Positions 18,997 through 27,155 of a stretch of DNA of 64,000 bases are shown piece by piece; the first letter of the stretch is position 1; every line of letters starts with the position of its first letter. This DNA is from Nostoc desertorum CM1-VF14 (lineage in GTDB: Bacteria > Cyanobacteriota > Cyanobacteriia > Cyanobacteriales > Nostocaceae), in the NCBI GenBank assembly GCA_019359245.1, contig JAHHHR010000008.1, positions 62,001-126,000 of the forward strand. Reading direction: 5' to 3'. The position numbers and the translations under genes are program-made. The notes under the pieces were generated by a model. That model saw nothing but the letters and a program-made list of their open reading frames with translations, had not been told where the DNA came from and did not search any database.

Positions 18997-19073
18997 AAAT
19001 TAGGAGTTAGGAGTTAAGAGTTATGAGTTAAAACTTTTCACTCATAACTCCTGACTCCTAACTCCTAAAATAG
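18997..19073. repeat. Palindromic GAGTTAGGAGT-type repeat
   Basis: TTAGGAGTTAGGAGTTAAGA is followed after a short spacer by ACTCATAACTCCTGACTCC and TAACTCCT, giving a long imperfect hairpin between the permease gene and the DUF3119 gene. It is of the same repeat type as 15896-15962. Confidence 0.75.
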
Positions 19074-19110
19074 GAGAGATGCCTTACTAAATAAAGCAGG
19101 ATTTAAGACT

Positions 19111-19497
19111 GTGACCAGTTCATTTGCTCCTAACTCCACATCAACTGTGGAACTCAAGCCTAGTTACAATATACCGATAGTGTTGGTGATTGCCGCTATT
19201 CCACTACTGTTGGTACAACCGTTGGTAGGCTCAGTTTTTACGCTGTTTGGTTTGTTTCTCATGTTTCAGGCGTTAACGCTGCGTTTGCAATTTACCGCCA
19301 CCGATTTAGATATTTGCAGAGGCGAAAAATTGATTCGGCGTTTTCCCTACCAGGAATGGCAAAACTGGCGGATCTTCTGGAATGGAGTCCCCATACTGTT
19401 TTACTTTAAGGAAATTAAAAGTATTCACTTTTTGCCGATTTTATTTGATCCCAATACCTTGAAAAGTTGCTTAGAACAACGTTGTCCGCGTATTTAG
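19111..19497 (+). CDS. DUF3119 family membrane protein
   Basis: The 128-residue protein has a hydrophobic hairpin at about residues 20-55 (PIVLVIAAIPLLLVQPLVGS, then VFTLFGLFLMFQALTL). A cytosolic PH-like C-terminal part follows with FPYQEWQNWRIFWNGVPILF. I recognise this as DUF3119, a cyanobacterial/plastid family. It starts with GTG at 19111. The neighbours are a MlaE permease upstream and DUF3086 downstream, which suggests a shared membrane-lipid task. That task is an inference from context only. Confidence 0.72.
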   Translation: MTSSFAPNSTSTVELKPSYNIPIVLVIAAIPLLLVQPLVGSVFTLFGLFLMFQALTLRLQFTATDLDICRGEKLIRRFPYQEWQNWRIFWNGVPILFYFKEIKSIHFLPILFDPNTLKSCLEQRCPRI

Positions 19498-19620
19498 TTC
19501 TGAGTTCCATCTGTGCTGAGTCGTTTCGATCTAGACTCATAACTCAGCACTTTTATGGCAGGTCAATTGTAATATTTCTGAAAGCTATTTATTCGCGTCA
19601 TAGGAATTACACTATTGTTT

Positions 19621-20886
19621 ATGAACCCAGAGGCATCTCAAACCCCAGAACCAATTGATGAGCGGTTGGCAAAAAAACAAGAACAGAACAATGCAGTTGA
19701 ACATCCAGTCAATCCATCTGTTGAGTCAGTGGGAGAAACAGGAGCCATTAGCTCATCAGAGGACTACACAACTTTAGAGCCACTCATTTCCAATGCAGAA
19801 GTGGTAGATTCTACACTAGAGCTAGCAGAAAATTCAAATGGCGAGTTTGTAGCGCAGTCGCAACCGGAAAATAATACCGCACTGGGTTCAGAAAACCATC
19901 CTTTATATACAGAAGCAGAGCAGCGAGTGGCAGAGTTGCAGAGCGCTGAAGCATCTCTTAAGGAAGAAATAGCCAAGCTGCAAGCTTCTTACAAAAACCT
20001 TCAAGCACAAGTGAGTGAAACTCAAACCTCACTGGGACGACTGGTGCAAGAATCGCTAGTGCAGTTAGAACAACGCAAACAAACCCTGCAAATTTCTGTA
20101 GAACAACTAGAACGCCGTCAAGAACGTATTCGCAACGAGATGCGAACCACTTTTGCTGGAACATCCCAAGACTTGGCGATTCGGGTGCAGGGTTTTAAAG
20201 ACTATCTCACAGGTAGCTTACAGGATTTAGCCGTTGCGGCTGAACAGTTGCAACTGACGCCAACTGTGGTAGAACGAGAAAAACCATCTGTAAAAGAGGC
20301 TAAACCAGTTGAAACCCAACCTGGAATACCGCAATTTGCCCAACAGCAGTTTCAAGATACTACTAAGCAAATTCGCCGCCTAATTGACCAATACCGCAAT
20401 AAACCAGATTACTATGGCCCAGCCTGGCAACTACGCCGTACCTTTGAACCAATCCACGCAGAACGAGTTTCTAACTGGTTTTTTACCCAAGGGGGACGGG
20501 GTGGTTTGCGGACAATGGGTAGCCGTTTACAAAATATTTTGATTGCCTCAGCTGCAATTTCGATATTACATAAGCTGTATGGCGATCGCGTCCGTACTCT
20601 AGTCTTAGCTAATACACCTGAGCGATTGGGTGAATGGCGGCGTGGCTTGCAAGACTGTCTGGGAATCGGTCGCCCAGATTTCGGCCCAGACCGGGGCGTG
20701 GTACTATTTGAGGCATCTGATGCTCTAGCTCAGAAAGCAGACCGATTGACGAAAGCCAATCAACTGCCCTTAATTATCATTGACGATTCAGAAGAGCAAA
20801 TCAGTTTGTCACTGCTGCAATTTCCCCTGTGGTTAGCCTTTGCCCCTGACCCCAAAATCATGAGAAACTATGATGATGACTTTTAA
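19621..20886 (+). CDS. DUF3086 family coiled-coil protein
   Basis: The 421-residue protein has a disordered acidic N-terminal region (1-105) and a long coiled coil at about 105-190 (ELQSAEASLKEEIAKLQASY and beyond). A folded C-terminal domain with GPAWQLRRTFEPIHAERVSN follows. The C-terminal part is what I recognise as DUF3086. No signal peptide or membrane helix is seen. The long frame starts with TTG at 19615; the ATG at 19621 is preferred. A Rho-independent terminator follows at 20919-20946, closing the permease-DUF3119-DUF3086 unit. Confidence 0.75.
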   Translation: MNPEASQTPEPIDERLAKKQEQNNAVEHPVNPSVESVGETGAISSSEDYTTLEPLISNAEVVDSTLELAENSNGEFVAQSQPENNTALGSENHPLYTEAEQRVAELQSAEASLKEEIAKLQASYKNLQAQVSETQTSLGRLVQESLVQLEQRKQTLQISVEQLERRQERIRNEMRTTFAGTSQDLAIRVQGFKDYLTGSLQDLAVAAEQLQLTPTVVEREKPSVKEAKPVETQPGIPQFAQQQFQDTTKQIRRLIDQYRNKPDYYGPAWQLRRTFEPIHAERVSNWFFTQGGRGGLRTMGSRLQNILIASAAISILHKLYGDRVRTLVLANTPERLGEWRRGLQDCLGIGRPDFGPDRGVVLFEASDALAQKADRLTKANQLPLIIIDDSEEQISLSLLQFPLWLAFAPDPKIMRNYDDDF

Positions 20887-20894
20887 ATAAGTCA

Positions 20895-20922
20895 TTAGTC
20901 ATTGGTTATTAGTCATTGGTCA
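20895..20922. repeat. Tandem 14-base repeat
   Basis: Two adjacent units, TTAGTCATTGGTTA and TTAGTCATTGGTCA, lie directly before the terminator hairpin downstream of the DUF3086 gene. Confidence 0.7.
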
Positions 20923-20946
20923 AGAGGTATTACTCTTGACTTTTTT
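20919..20946 (+). terminator. Rho-independent terminator of the DUF3086 unit
   Basis: A perfect 8-base stem, GTCAAGAG/CTCTTGAC with a 6-base loop, is followed directly by six T. It lies 32 bases after the DUF3086 stop codon and before plsY. Confidence 0.85.
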
Positions 20947-20997
20947 AAATTTTGTTAGCGTAGCGTTAGCGAGTCTTCGAGCGTCATTTTGAATATT

Positions 20998-21675
20998 ATG
21001 GCTATTTGGTTAATTCTGTGCGGAGCAATTGTGGTCATAGCTTACCTGTTGGGTTCTTTTCCCACTGGCTACATTGCTGTGAAGCAGTTAAAAGGTATTG
21101 ATATTCGGGAAGTTGGTTCAGGTTCTACTGGAGCAACTAATGTACTAAGAACTTTGGGAAAAGGGCCAGGAGCATTCGTTTTAGTACTTGATTCTTTAAA
21201 GGGGGTATTAGCGATCGCTCTAGTTTACTGGTTATTCAATTTTAACCCAATTCAAAATTATATCCCCCTAACGGTAGATGCAAAAATATGGCAACCTTGG
21301 CTGGTAACTTTAGCTGGTTTAGCTGCCATCCTGGGACATAGTAAATCGATTTTTTTGGGGTTTACTGGTGGTAAATCCGTTGCTATCAGCTTGGGGATTT
21401 TGTTGGCAATGAGTTGGCAGGTAGGTTTAGCAACAGCTGGTGTGTTTGCCGTTGTCGTGGCAATATCGCGGATTGTCTCTTTGAGTTCAATTGCAGGTGC
21501 GATCGCTGTTTCCATTTTCATGGTACTTTTGCATCAACCTTTACCATATATTCTGTTTGGGATTGCCGGTGGATTATATGTGATTTTGCGCCATCGCGCT
21601 AATATTGAACGGCTGCTTGCTGGTACTGAGCCAAAGATTGGGCAAAATGTAGCGACACCAGAACAAACTACATAA
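20998..21675 (+). CDS. plsY: Acyl-phosphate:glycerol-3-phosphate acyltransferase PlsY
   Basis: The 225-residue polytopic protein has the PlsY motifs: YLLGSFPTGYI near the N-terminus, REVGSGSTGATNVLRTLG, DSLKGVLAI and AILGHSKSIFLGFTGGKSVA. The enzyme transfers an acyl group from acyl-phosphate to glycerol-3-phosphate, the first step of phospholipid and glycolipid assembly in the membrane. About five hydrophobic segments are seen. A TTG at 20989 extends the frame by three codons, but the ATG at 20998 is preferred. The terminator upstream makes plsY a separate transcription unit. Confidence 0.93.
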   Translation: MAIWLILCGAIVVIAYLLGSFPTGYIAVKQLKGIDIREVGSGSTGATNVLRTLGKGPGAFVLVLDSLKGVLAIALVYWLFNFNPIQNYIPLTVDAKIWQPWLVTLAGLAAILGHSKSIFLGFTGGKSVAISLGILLAMSWQVGLATAGVFAVVVAISRIVSLSSIAGAIAVSIFMVLLHQPLPYILFGIAGGLYVILRHRANIERLLAGTEPKIGQNVATPEQTT

Positions 21676-21757
21676 TTGACCAACTGCAAATCGATAAAGA
21701 GTTTTTACTACATACTTGCCCCAAGCGATGCCCTGATCTGGTATCTCGTTCTGGAGT

Positions 21758-21958
21758 TTAGACTAAGCAACAAGATTCAATCTGATATAAACCTTTAAGG
21801 ACTTTGCCATCTAAGCCAACAGTTTCTCCAGTATTTGGTTGTATATTAAAGAATTTACTTAGACACACGGAATAATCTTCATAATCTTGTAATAAGGCAC
21901 GACGCATAGTGCTATAAGAAAGTAGTCTATTTTTTGCGGGTTGAAAGAGGTCAATCAA
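21758..21958 (-). pseudogene. Fragment of an ISAs1-type transposase
   Basis: A 66-codon frame starting with TTG contains TVGLDGKVLKGLYQIE, which resembles the DGKxLxGS block that holds the first catalytic aspartate of ISAs1-family transposases. The preceding part, MRRALLQDYEDYSVCLSKFF, fits the N-terminal region of that family. The frame stops soon after the motif, and no other part or terminal repeat is seen nearby, so this is a decayed remnant between plsY and the next gene. Confidence 0.55.
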
Positions 21959-22109
21959 CGGCTCACGGTAGCTTTAAATCCAGTCTCCAATTACTGAAAA
22001 TCCTTTATTCCGTTCTGCAACACTACCTCAGTCCCTTTTATTCTTTGGCCTACTCACCCAATGTAGGTAAAAATCTCACCAAGCATTTTAGACCTATCCA
22101 AATCCCAAG

Positions 22110-23324
22110 ATGCCCTCTAAGCGAATCTTATTTATCAGTAACGGCCACGGAGAGGACAACCATACCTCTTATGTTATTCAGACCCTGCGCCAATTGTGTC
22201 CTTCTCTAGAGATGGCAGCAATGCCGATTGTGGGGGAAGGAAAAGCTTACCGCAGCTTGAACATTCCCATTATTGGCCCGACACAAACGATGCCCTCTGG
22301 AGGATTCTTTTATATGAAGCGCCTCTATTTGCTCAAAGATTTTCAATCGGGATTGATTGGGTTAACGTGGCGACAGTTACAAGCAGTGTTGCAGTATGCT
22401 CCCGACTGCGATTTGATTATGGCTACTGGAGATTTTGTCTCCCAGACATTTGCTTACTTAACAAAGCGCCCCTTCGTCTCCTTTATCTCTTGTCTTTCTG
22501 CCCTCTACGAAGGGCGGTTAAAGCTCAATCCGCTTCTGTGGCACGACCTTAATTCTTCCAGATGTCTGGCAGTTTTCACTAAAGAATCTTATACGGCTTA
22601 TGACCTCCAACGGCAAGGTTTAACTAAAGCTCAGTTGGCTGGTATTCCGGCTTTAGATTGGCTCGTCCCTACTGGCAAAGACTTGCACCTAAAACCGGAC
22701 CAGAGAGCGATCGCTCTCCTACCAGGGTCACGGATGCCTGAAGCTGCGCGAAATTTTTGTTTGCAGTTGCAACTAGTGGTAGAAATCGCCAAGGTGATGC
22801 CTGAGTCAGGATTACAGTTTCGTGCAGCCTTGATACCAAATTTGATGGAGCAACTAGACGACATCGCCAAAAGCCAAGGTTGGCAACTAACTGAAGGCAT
22901 ACTCACTTATTCTCCTCCAGGAAATTCTCCTGACGAATCACCGATTGTGGAAGTGAGATGTTATTCAGATGCCTTCAGCGACATCCTATGTAACTCTACT
23001 CTCGTCATTGGTATGGCAGGGTTGGCAGTGGAGCTAGCTGTAGCGATCGGGAAACCTATTATCCAGATTCCCGGAGAGGGTCCTCAATTTACCTATCAAT
23101 TTGCAGAAGCGCAAACACGGTTGTTAGGCACAAATGTCCAAACCATCGGCACCAAGCCAGCAACCCCTGAAACTCTCAAGCAAGCAGCTCGACGAGTAGT
23201 CGAGACTTTACAAGATTCAGACTACCTCGCTAAGTGCAAAGTAAATGGCCGTGAGCGATTTGGCTCGCCCGGCGCATCTGAGAGAATTGCCCGCGTTCTG
23301 CTAACCTATTTAGGAGAAACTTAG
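22110..23324 (+). CDS. Lipid-A-disaccharide synthase-related protein
   Basis: The 404-residue protein begins with KRILFISNGHGEDNHT, a glycosyltransferase-B-like nucleotide-fold start. Later blocks such as ALLPGSRMPEA, GMAGLAVELAVAIGKPIIQI and FGSPGASERIA resemble LpxB. I recall a cyanobacterial family called lipid-A-disaccharide-synthase-related. LpxB joins two acylated glucosamines in lipid A; whether this relative does so is unknown, since many cyanobacteria have simplified lipid A. No membrane anchor is seen. An MsbA-like ABC exporter gene follows 141 bases downstream, which fits a glycolipid context. Confidence 0.82.
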   Translation: MPSKRILFISNGHGEDNHTSYVIQTLRQLCPSLEMAAMPIVGEGKAYRSLNIPIIGPTQTMPSGGFFYMKRLYLLKDFQSGLIGLTWRQLQAVLQYAPDCDLIMATGDFVSQTFAYLTKRPFVSFISCLSALYEGRLKLNPLLWHDLNSSRCLAVFTKESYTAYDLQRQGLTKAQLAGIPALDWLVPTGKDLHLKPDQRAIALLPGSRMPEAARNFCLQLQLVVEIAKVMPESGLQFRAALIPNLMEQLDDIAKSQGWQLTEGILTYSPPGNSPDESPIVEVRCYSDAFSDILCNSTLVIGMAGLAVELAVAIGKPIIQIPGEGPQFTYQFAEAQTRLLGTNVQTIGTKPATPETLKQAARRVVETLQDSDYLAKCKVNGRERFGSPGASERIARVLLTYLGET

Positions 23325-23465
23325 TAGAAATTACTGCTACTGCCAAATTTCAAGAGTACAAAAGTTTATCTGCCAAGGTTGCACAACAATTTTAGAGATT
23401 GTTGGATAAATCATGGAAGGGATACTTTGCAGCGCTAGCACAATATAAGCATATAGAATTGAACT

Positions 23466-25217
23466 ATGAAAGTCCGCTCTAGCTACTGGCAACTGTTGCC
23501 TTATCTCTGGCCCCAATGGCCGCGGTTAGTTCGGGGGTTGGCTTGTATTTTAGGGTTTGTGTTGCTCACCCTAGCAATACCCTATTTAGCAGGTAAGGTT
23601 GCTTTGTTTCTTGGTCAGGGAAATGTTACCCAGATTGCCTACTGGCTCGGACTAGCCACTTTAGTATTTTTGGTTAGAGGGTTTTGTCAATACGGGCAGA
23701 ATGTCTTTATGATAGCTGCTGCTCTGGAAATGGTTTTAAACTTGCGTAAGCAAGTTTACGCTCACCTGCACAAACTCGGATTGGATTACTTTGAAACCAC
23801 ACAGACAGGAGACCTCACTTATCGCCTAACTGAAGATATCGACCGGGTAGGGGAGATTGTTGACAAGTTATCCCATCAGTTTCTTTCCAATCTCTTGCAG
23901 TTAATTGTGATTCCCATTTACATGCTCTACCTGAATTGGCCGCTCACGCTTACAGGTTTGATTTTGGCTCCTTTGATGGCTTGGTTGATCGGAGCATTTG
24001 GTCAACGATTACTCGTGCTATCTCGCCAGAGTCAAAATCAGGTTTCCAATTTGTCAGCGCTGCTAACTGAAGTATTTGGCGGTATTCGTGTGGTTCAGGC
24101 TTTTGCAGCACAAGAGTATGAAGTGAAGCGATTCAATCAGGAAGCAGAACACAATCGTCAGGCTCAGTATCGCACTCAACAACTCAAATCCATTCAGTTT
24201 CCTGTTGTTGGGTTTTTGGAAGCAGTTAGTATTATGCTGCTATTTTTATTGGGAGGATGGCAGATTTCTCAGAATCAGCTGACATCTCAAGGGTTTATCA
24301 GTTTCTTAGCTGCTGTAGCTTTACTGATTCAGCCAATCGACATGATGATTAGCAATTACAACGAGTACAAACAGACCGAAGCTTCCGTCGAACGCATCTT
24401 TGAACTGATGGCGAAGCAGCCTAGCCTCAGCGAAAAATCGAATGCAAAGGAAATGCCACGAGTTATGGGCAAGGTAGAGTATCGTCATGTCGATTTCGCC
24501 TACAATCCCGACCAGCCAGTACTCAAGGATCTTTGCCTGTATGCTTCTCCTGGTGATGTCATTGCCTTGGTTGGTTCTTCTGGTGCAGGCAAATCGACAT
24601 TAATTAACCTTTTACTTCGCTTTTATGACCCTCAGAGGGGTCAAGTTCTGGTTGATAATATTGATATCCGCGACGTTACACTCACTAGCCTGCGCCGTCA
24701 AATTGGCATTGTTCCCCAAGACGTTACCCTTTTTTCGGGAACGATCGCCCAAAATATCGGTTACGGTCAGGAAAAATTAGATTTAGCAGCGATTGAGTCA
24801 GCAGCAAAGATTGCCAACGCTCACTCCTTTATCACCCAGTTTTCCCAGGGTTATCATACCTGGGTAGGCGAACGTGGAGTTAACCTATCGGGAGGACAAC
24901 GCCAAAGATTAGCGATCGCCAGAGCCATCGTCAACGATCCTCGAATTCTCATCCTGGATGAAGCTACTTCTGCCTTAGATTCGGAGTCAGAAGCACTAGT
25001 TCAAGAAGCGATCGAGCGAGTGATGCAAAACCGTACCGTGTTTATTATCGCCCATCGCTTGAGCAGCGTTCGTAGGGCTGACTGCATTCTCGTACTAGAA
25101 CAAGGACAGTTGGTTGAAGCTGGTACTCACACCTCCCTACTGGCTAAGGAAGGACGCTATGCCCGTTTTTATGCCCAACAGTTTTATTCTACAGATGAGG
25201 GAGGAAGTAGGGAGTAG
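23466..25217 (+). CDS. ABC exporter, fused permease and ATPase (ABCB/MsbA type)
   Basis: The 583-residue half-transporter has six predicted helices in residues 1-310. The nucleotide-binding domain has Walker A GSSGAGKST, Q-loop VPQDVTLFSG, signature LSGGQRQRLAIARA and Walker B ILILDEATSALD, then the switch histidine in IIAHRLSSV. It should work as a homodimer in the cytoplasmic membrane and export lipid, glycolipid or peptide. The substrate cannot be read from the sequence. The ATG at 23466 opens with MKVRSSYWQLLPYLWPQW. It lies just after the LpxB-like gene and may form an operon with it. Confidence 0.9.
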   Translation: MKVRSSYWQLLPYLWPQWPRLVRGLACILGFVLLTLAIPYLAGKVALFLGQGNVTQIAYWLGLATLVFLVRGFCQYGQNVFMIAAALEMVLNLRKQVYAHLHKLGLDYFETTQTGDLTYRLTEDIDRVGEIVDKLSHQFLSNLLQLIVIPIYMLYLNWPLTLTGLILAPLMAWLIGAFGQRLLVLSRQSQNQVSNLSALLTEVFGGIRVVQAFAAQEYEVKRFNQEAEHNRQAQYRTQQLKSIQFPVVGFLEAVSIMLLFLLGGWQISQNQLTSQGFISFLAAVALLIQPIDMMISNYNEYKQTEASVERIFELMAKQPSLSEKSNAKEMPRVMGKVEYRHVDFAYNPDQPVLKDLCLYASPGDVIALVGSSGAGKSTLINLLLRFYDPQRGQVLVDNIDIRDVTLTSLRRQIGIVPQDVTLFSGTIAQNIGYGQEKLDLAAIESAAKIANAHSFITQFSQGYHTWVGERGVNLSGGQRQRLAIARAIVNDPRILILDEATSALDSESEALVQEAIERVMQNRTVFIIAHRLSSVRRADCILVLEQGQLVEAGTHTSLLAKEGRYARFYAQQFYSTDEGGSRE

Positions 25218-25443
25218 GTACAGATGTCTGTACGCTATCCATTTAGAGGAAAGATATTCGTTGACTGATCAAATGCATAGGTCAGACACTCCTAACCTTG
25301 CTACCGCTTCGTTATCACGCTCTATTTGTGCTAATTTAGCCATTTAGTCTAAACTCCATCCAGATATCTTGGGCTAATGACTAATGACTCTCACGTTGTG
25401 GTTTAATATATTTTTTGCCCCTGTGCTTCAGCCGGGGTTAAGC

Positions 25444-25701
25444 TTACGAATTAACCTTGCCTTTAATTAAACGGTGGAAAAGGCGGCAAGGCCACCAAAA
25501 AGCTCCACATATACTTACCGAGGCGATCGCGGCCACAACTCGCCAAGTTGAATTAGACTCAGTGGCAGATTTTGAAGGGTGAGCTTGTGTGCTTTTAGCT
25601 AATTCTGGCACTGAATGAGATAGCTGACTGGCTGTACTCACCCCTTCAATCGCTGCTCCAATTAGATAAGCTACTAGGGCAATTACTAGCCAGTTATTCA
25701 T
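25444..25701 (-). CDS. Small hypothetical membrane protein, 85 residues
   Basis: The frame is open from a GTG at 25812, but the ATG at 25701 gives a compact protein MNNWLVIALVAYLIGAAIEG. It has an N-terminal transmembrane segment and a second hydrophobic stretch (VVAAIASVSICGAFW) near the C-terminus. A polar serine/threonine-rich loop lies between them. I do not recognise a family. It follows the 79-residue gene on the same strand with a 61-base gap and may be co-transcribed. Confidence 0.45.
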   Translation of the reverse strand: MNNWLVIALVAYLIGAAIEGVSTASQLSHSVPELAKSTQAHPSKSATESNSTWRVVAAIASVSICGAFWWPCRLFHRLIKGKVNS

Positions 25702-25762
25702 AATATTCCACTGTTTGAACTCTGAGCGTATGCTTGGCGAGCAATCATTTGATTTCTCGTAC

Positions 25763-26002
25763 TTATTGATTGCTGCCTTGCCCGAAGGATAATCTTCCTT
25801 CAGCGGTATCACGAATAAGGGGCAATTTAGATTTTATGTAAGTATTTAGGGTGCTATCTGCCTGAGGATCAATAGCCTGCTTCGCTTTTAGCTGCTGGAG
25901 GAGCAATTGTACTAAAGCCGCATCGTCAAAATGCAGTAGGGTGTTGACCTGGGTAGACTCGATTACAGCCCAAAGCTGTTGCATCATTTTGGTAGTGACC
26001 AT
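25763..26002 (-). CDS. Hypothetical protein, 79 residues
   Basis: The small soluble protein starts MVTTKMMQQLWAVIESTQVN at 26002, with an AGAGG-type ribosome binding site about ten bases upstream. It is leucine- and glutamine-rich in its centre (LVQLLLQQLKAKQ) and probably helical. No family is recognised. It sits upstream of the small membrane-protein gene. Confidence 0.55.
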   Translation of the reverse strand: MVTTKMMQQLWAVIESTQVNTLLHFDDAALVQLLLQQLKAKQAIDPQADSTLNTYIKSKLPLIRDTAEGRLSFGQGSNQ

Positions 26003-26101
26003 GAGTCTGTAACCTCTTAAGCTTTTCTTTATATTTACACGAATTCAAAATTTTCGGTTAGTTTTCATCTAAAGATTTATAAACATATAGGCTGATAATG
26101 C

Positions 26102-26227
26102 ATGAGTCAGTTAAATCAGTTGAGTTATAGGGTTTTTCAATTGATTGAACTACAGGAATGCCTACGCCTGATCTTAACCGTGCTTTATAAAGAAAGAAAA
26201 CTGCCTAAAGACTTAGATGCTTTCTAA
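26102..26227 (+). CDS. Possible small protein, 41 residues
   Basis: An ATG-to-TAA frame encodes MSQLNQLSYRVFQLIELQEC and a basic, leucine-rich remainder. The composition is plausible for a short amphipathic helix. No clear ribosome binding site or family is seen, so it may be a chance frame or the remnant of a longer gene. Confidence 0.3.
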   Translation: MSQLNQLSYRVFQLIELQECLRLILTVLYKERKLPKDLDAF

Positions 26228-26458
26228 CGCTTTTATTTAAGTAAAGAATTTGAGCAAGGCTTTTGAAACGCCACAATGCAGATATGCATGGGCATCAGCG
26301 CTTTTTGTAGAAGGGACGTTGCAGAGAAAGCGGGATGATTTAGCAACTTCCGAAATTCGCTCGCTCTCTCTGCCTCACCTGCCTCAAGAGCTTGCCCCAA
26401 TTCATCTCATGTTCTGTAACGCCGTAGAAGGAAACTGTCGGGTACTTTTGCTAGAAGT

Positions 26459-27031
26459 TTATTGCGAAACTGTAGCACAAGCTCCTTCCTGACCAGAAGG
26501 ATCGGCAAAAACTGCTAAAGTGTGATATTCAGGGTTAGCTGTTTTATATATCACTCGAAAAGTATAGAGCTTATTTCTACCTTGCCCTTCGGTAACAACT
26601 GTTAAAAGTGTATTGTTAGTGGGAGGAAGCCCAGGAATATCCAGTTTTTGAATTCGTCTGAGTTGAATTACATTCGCTGAGGAGTTTGTACAATCTCCTG
26701 CATTACTATTAGAGTCTTGACCAAACTGCATACATACTGGACCATCAAAGTCTATAGTTACTTGTGATGGATCGTTTAACCAAACTTTTTTAATTACTTC
26801 TCCAGCCGGAATAAAGCTTAAGTTTGTACCTTGTTGATACCAAACGTCGATCGTAGGTATTGCTCCACCTAAACCCTGTGCTTGGCAAGAAAATATAGAA
26901 CGCAAGACAGCGTTATTAGCAACAGCGCGGCCTACCAATAAGAACATAGCAACCGAGAAAATTAAGGAAGCTATAGGTAGTAAATAAGAATTATTTGGGG
27001 TATTTCCTGATAAGTTAGTATTCTTTTTCAT
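26459..27031 (-). CDS. VirB9/TraK-like candidate of the T4SS-like cluster
   Basis: The 190-residue protein has an N-terminal membrane or signal segment (about residues 17-37). A beta-rich domain follows with LSFIPAGEVIKKVWLNDPSQ, then LRRIQKLDIPG and LLTVVTEGQGRNKLYTFRVIY. This order of an initial strand block, a repeated strand block and a T-x-L-T/V-V-T strand with a Y-x-F motif resembles the N-terminal domain of VirB9/TrbG/TraK proteins. It is much shorter than VirB9, so the C-terminal outer-membrane half appears absent. Position directly after a VirB10-type gene supports the idea. The assignment is an inference. Confidence 0.5.
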   Translation of the reverse strand: MKKNTNLSGNTPNNSYLLPIASLIFSVAMFLLVGRAVANNAVLRSIFSCQAQGLGGAIPTIDVWYQQGTNLSFIPAGEVIKKVWLNDPSQVTIDFDGPVCMQFGQDSNSNAGDCTNSSANVIQLRRIQKLDIPGLPPTNNTLLTVVTEGQGRNKLYTFRVIYKTANPEYHTLAVFADPSGQEGACATVSQ

Positions 27032-27155
27032 GGTTGCAAATGGAGGAGATTGGTAGAGATAATAAGGGGCATCCGAAAGATGGAAAGAAAACTAATTACC
27101 AATTACCATTACCTAATCTAAAAACTAAAATTGGTATAAATTCTATCTCCTAAAA

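Noticed and set aside
26250..26492. 80-codon open frame starting with TTG
   Set aside because: It overlaps the 3' end of the VirB9-like gene, has no recognisable family or ribosome binding site, and its composition is not convincing.
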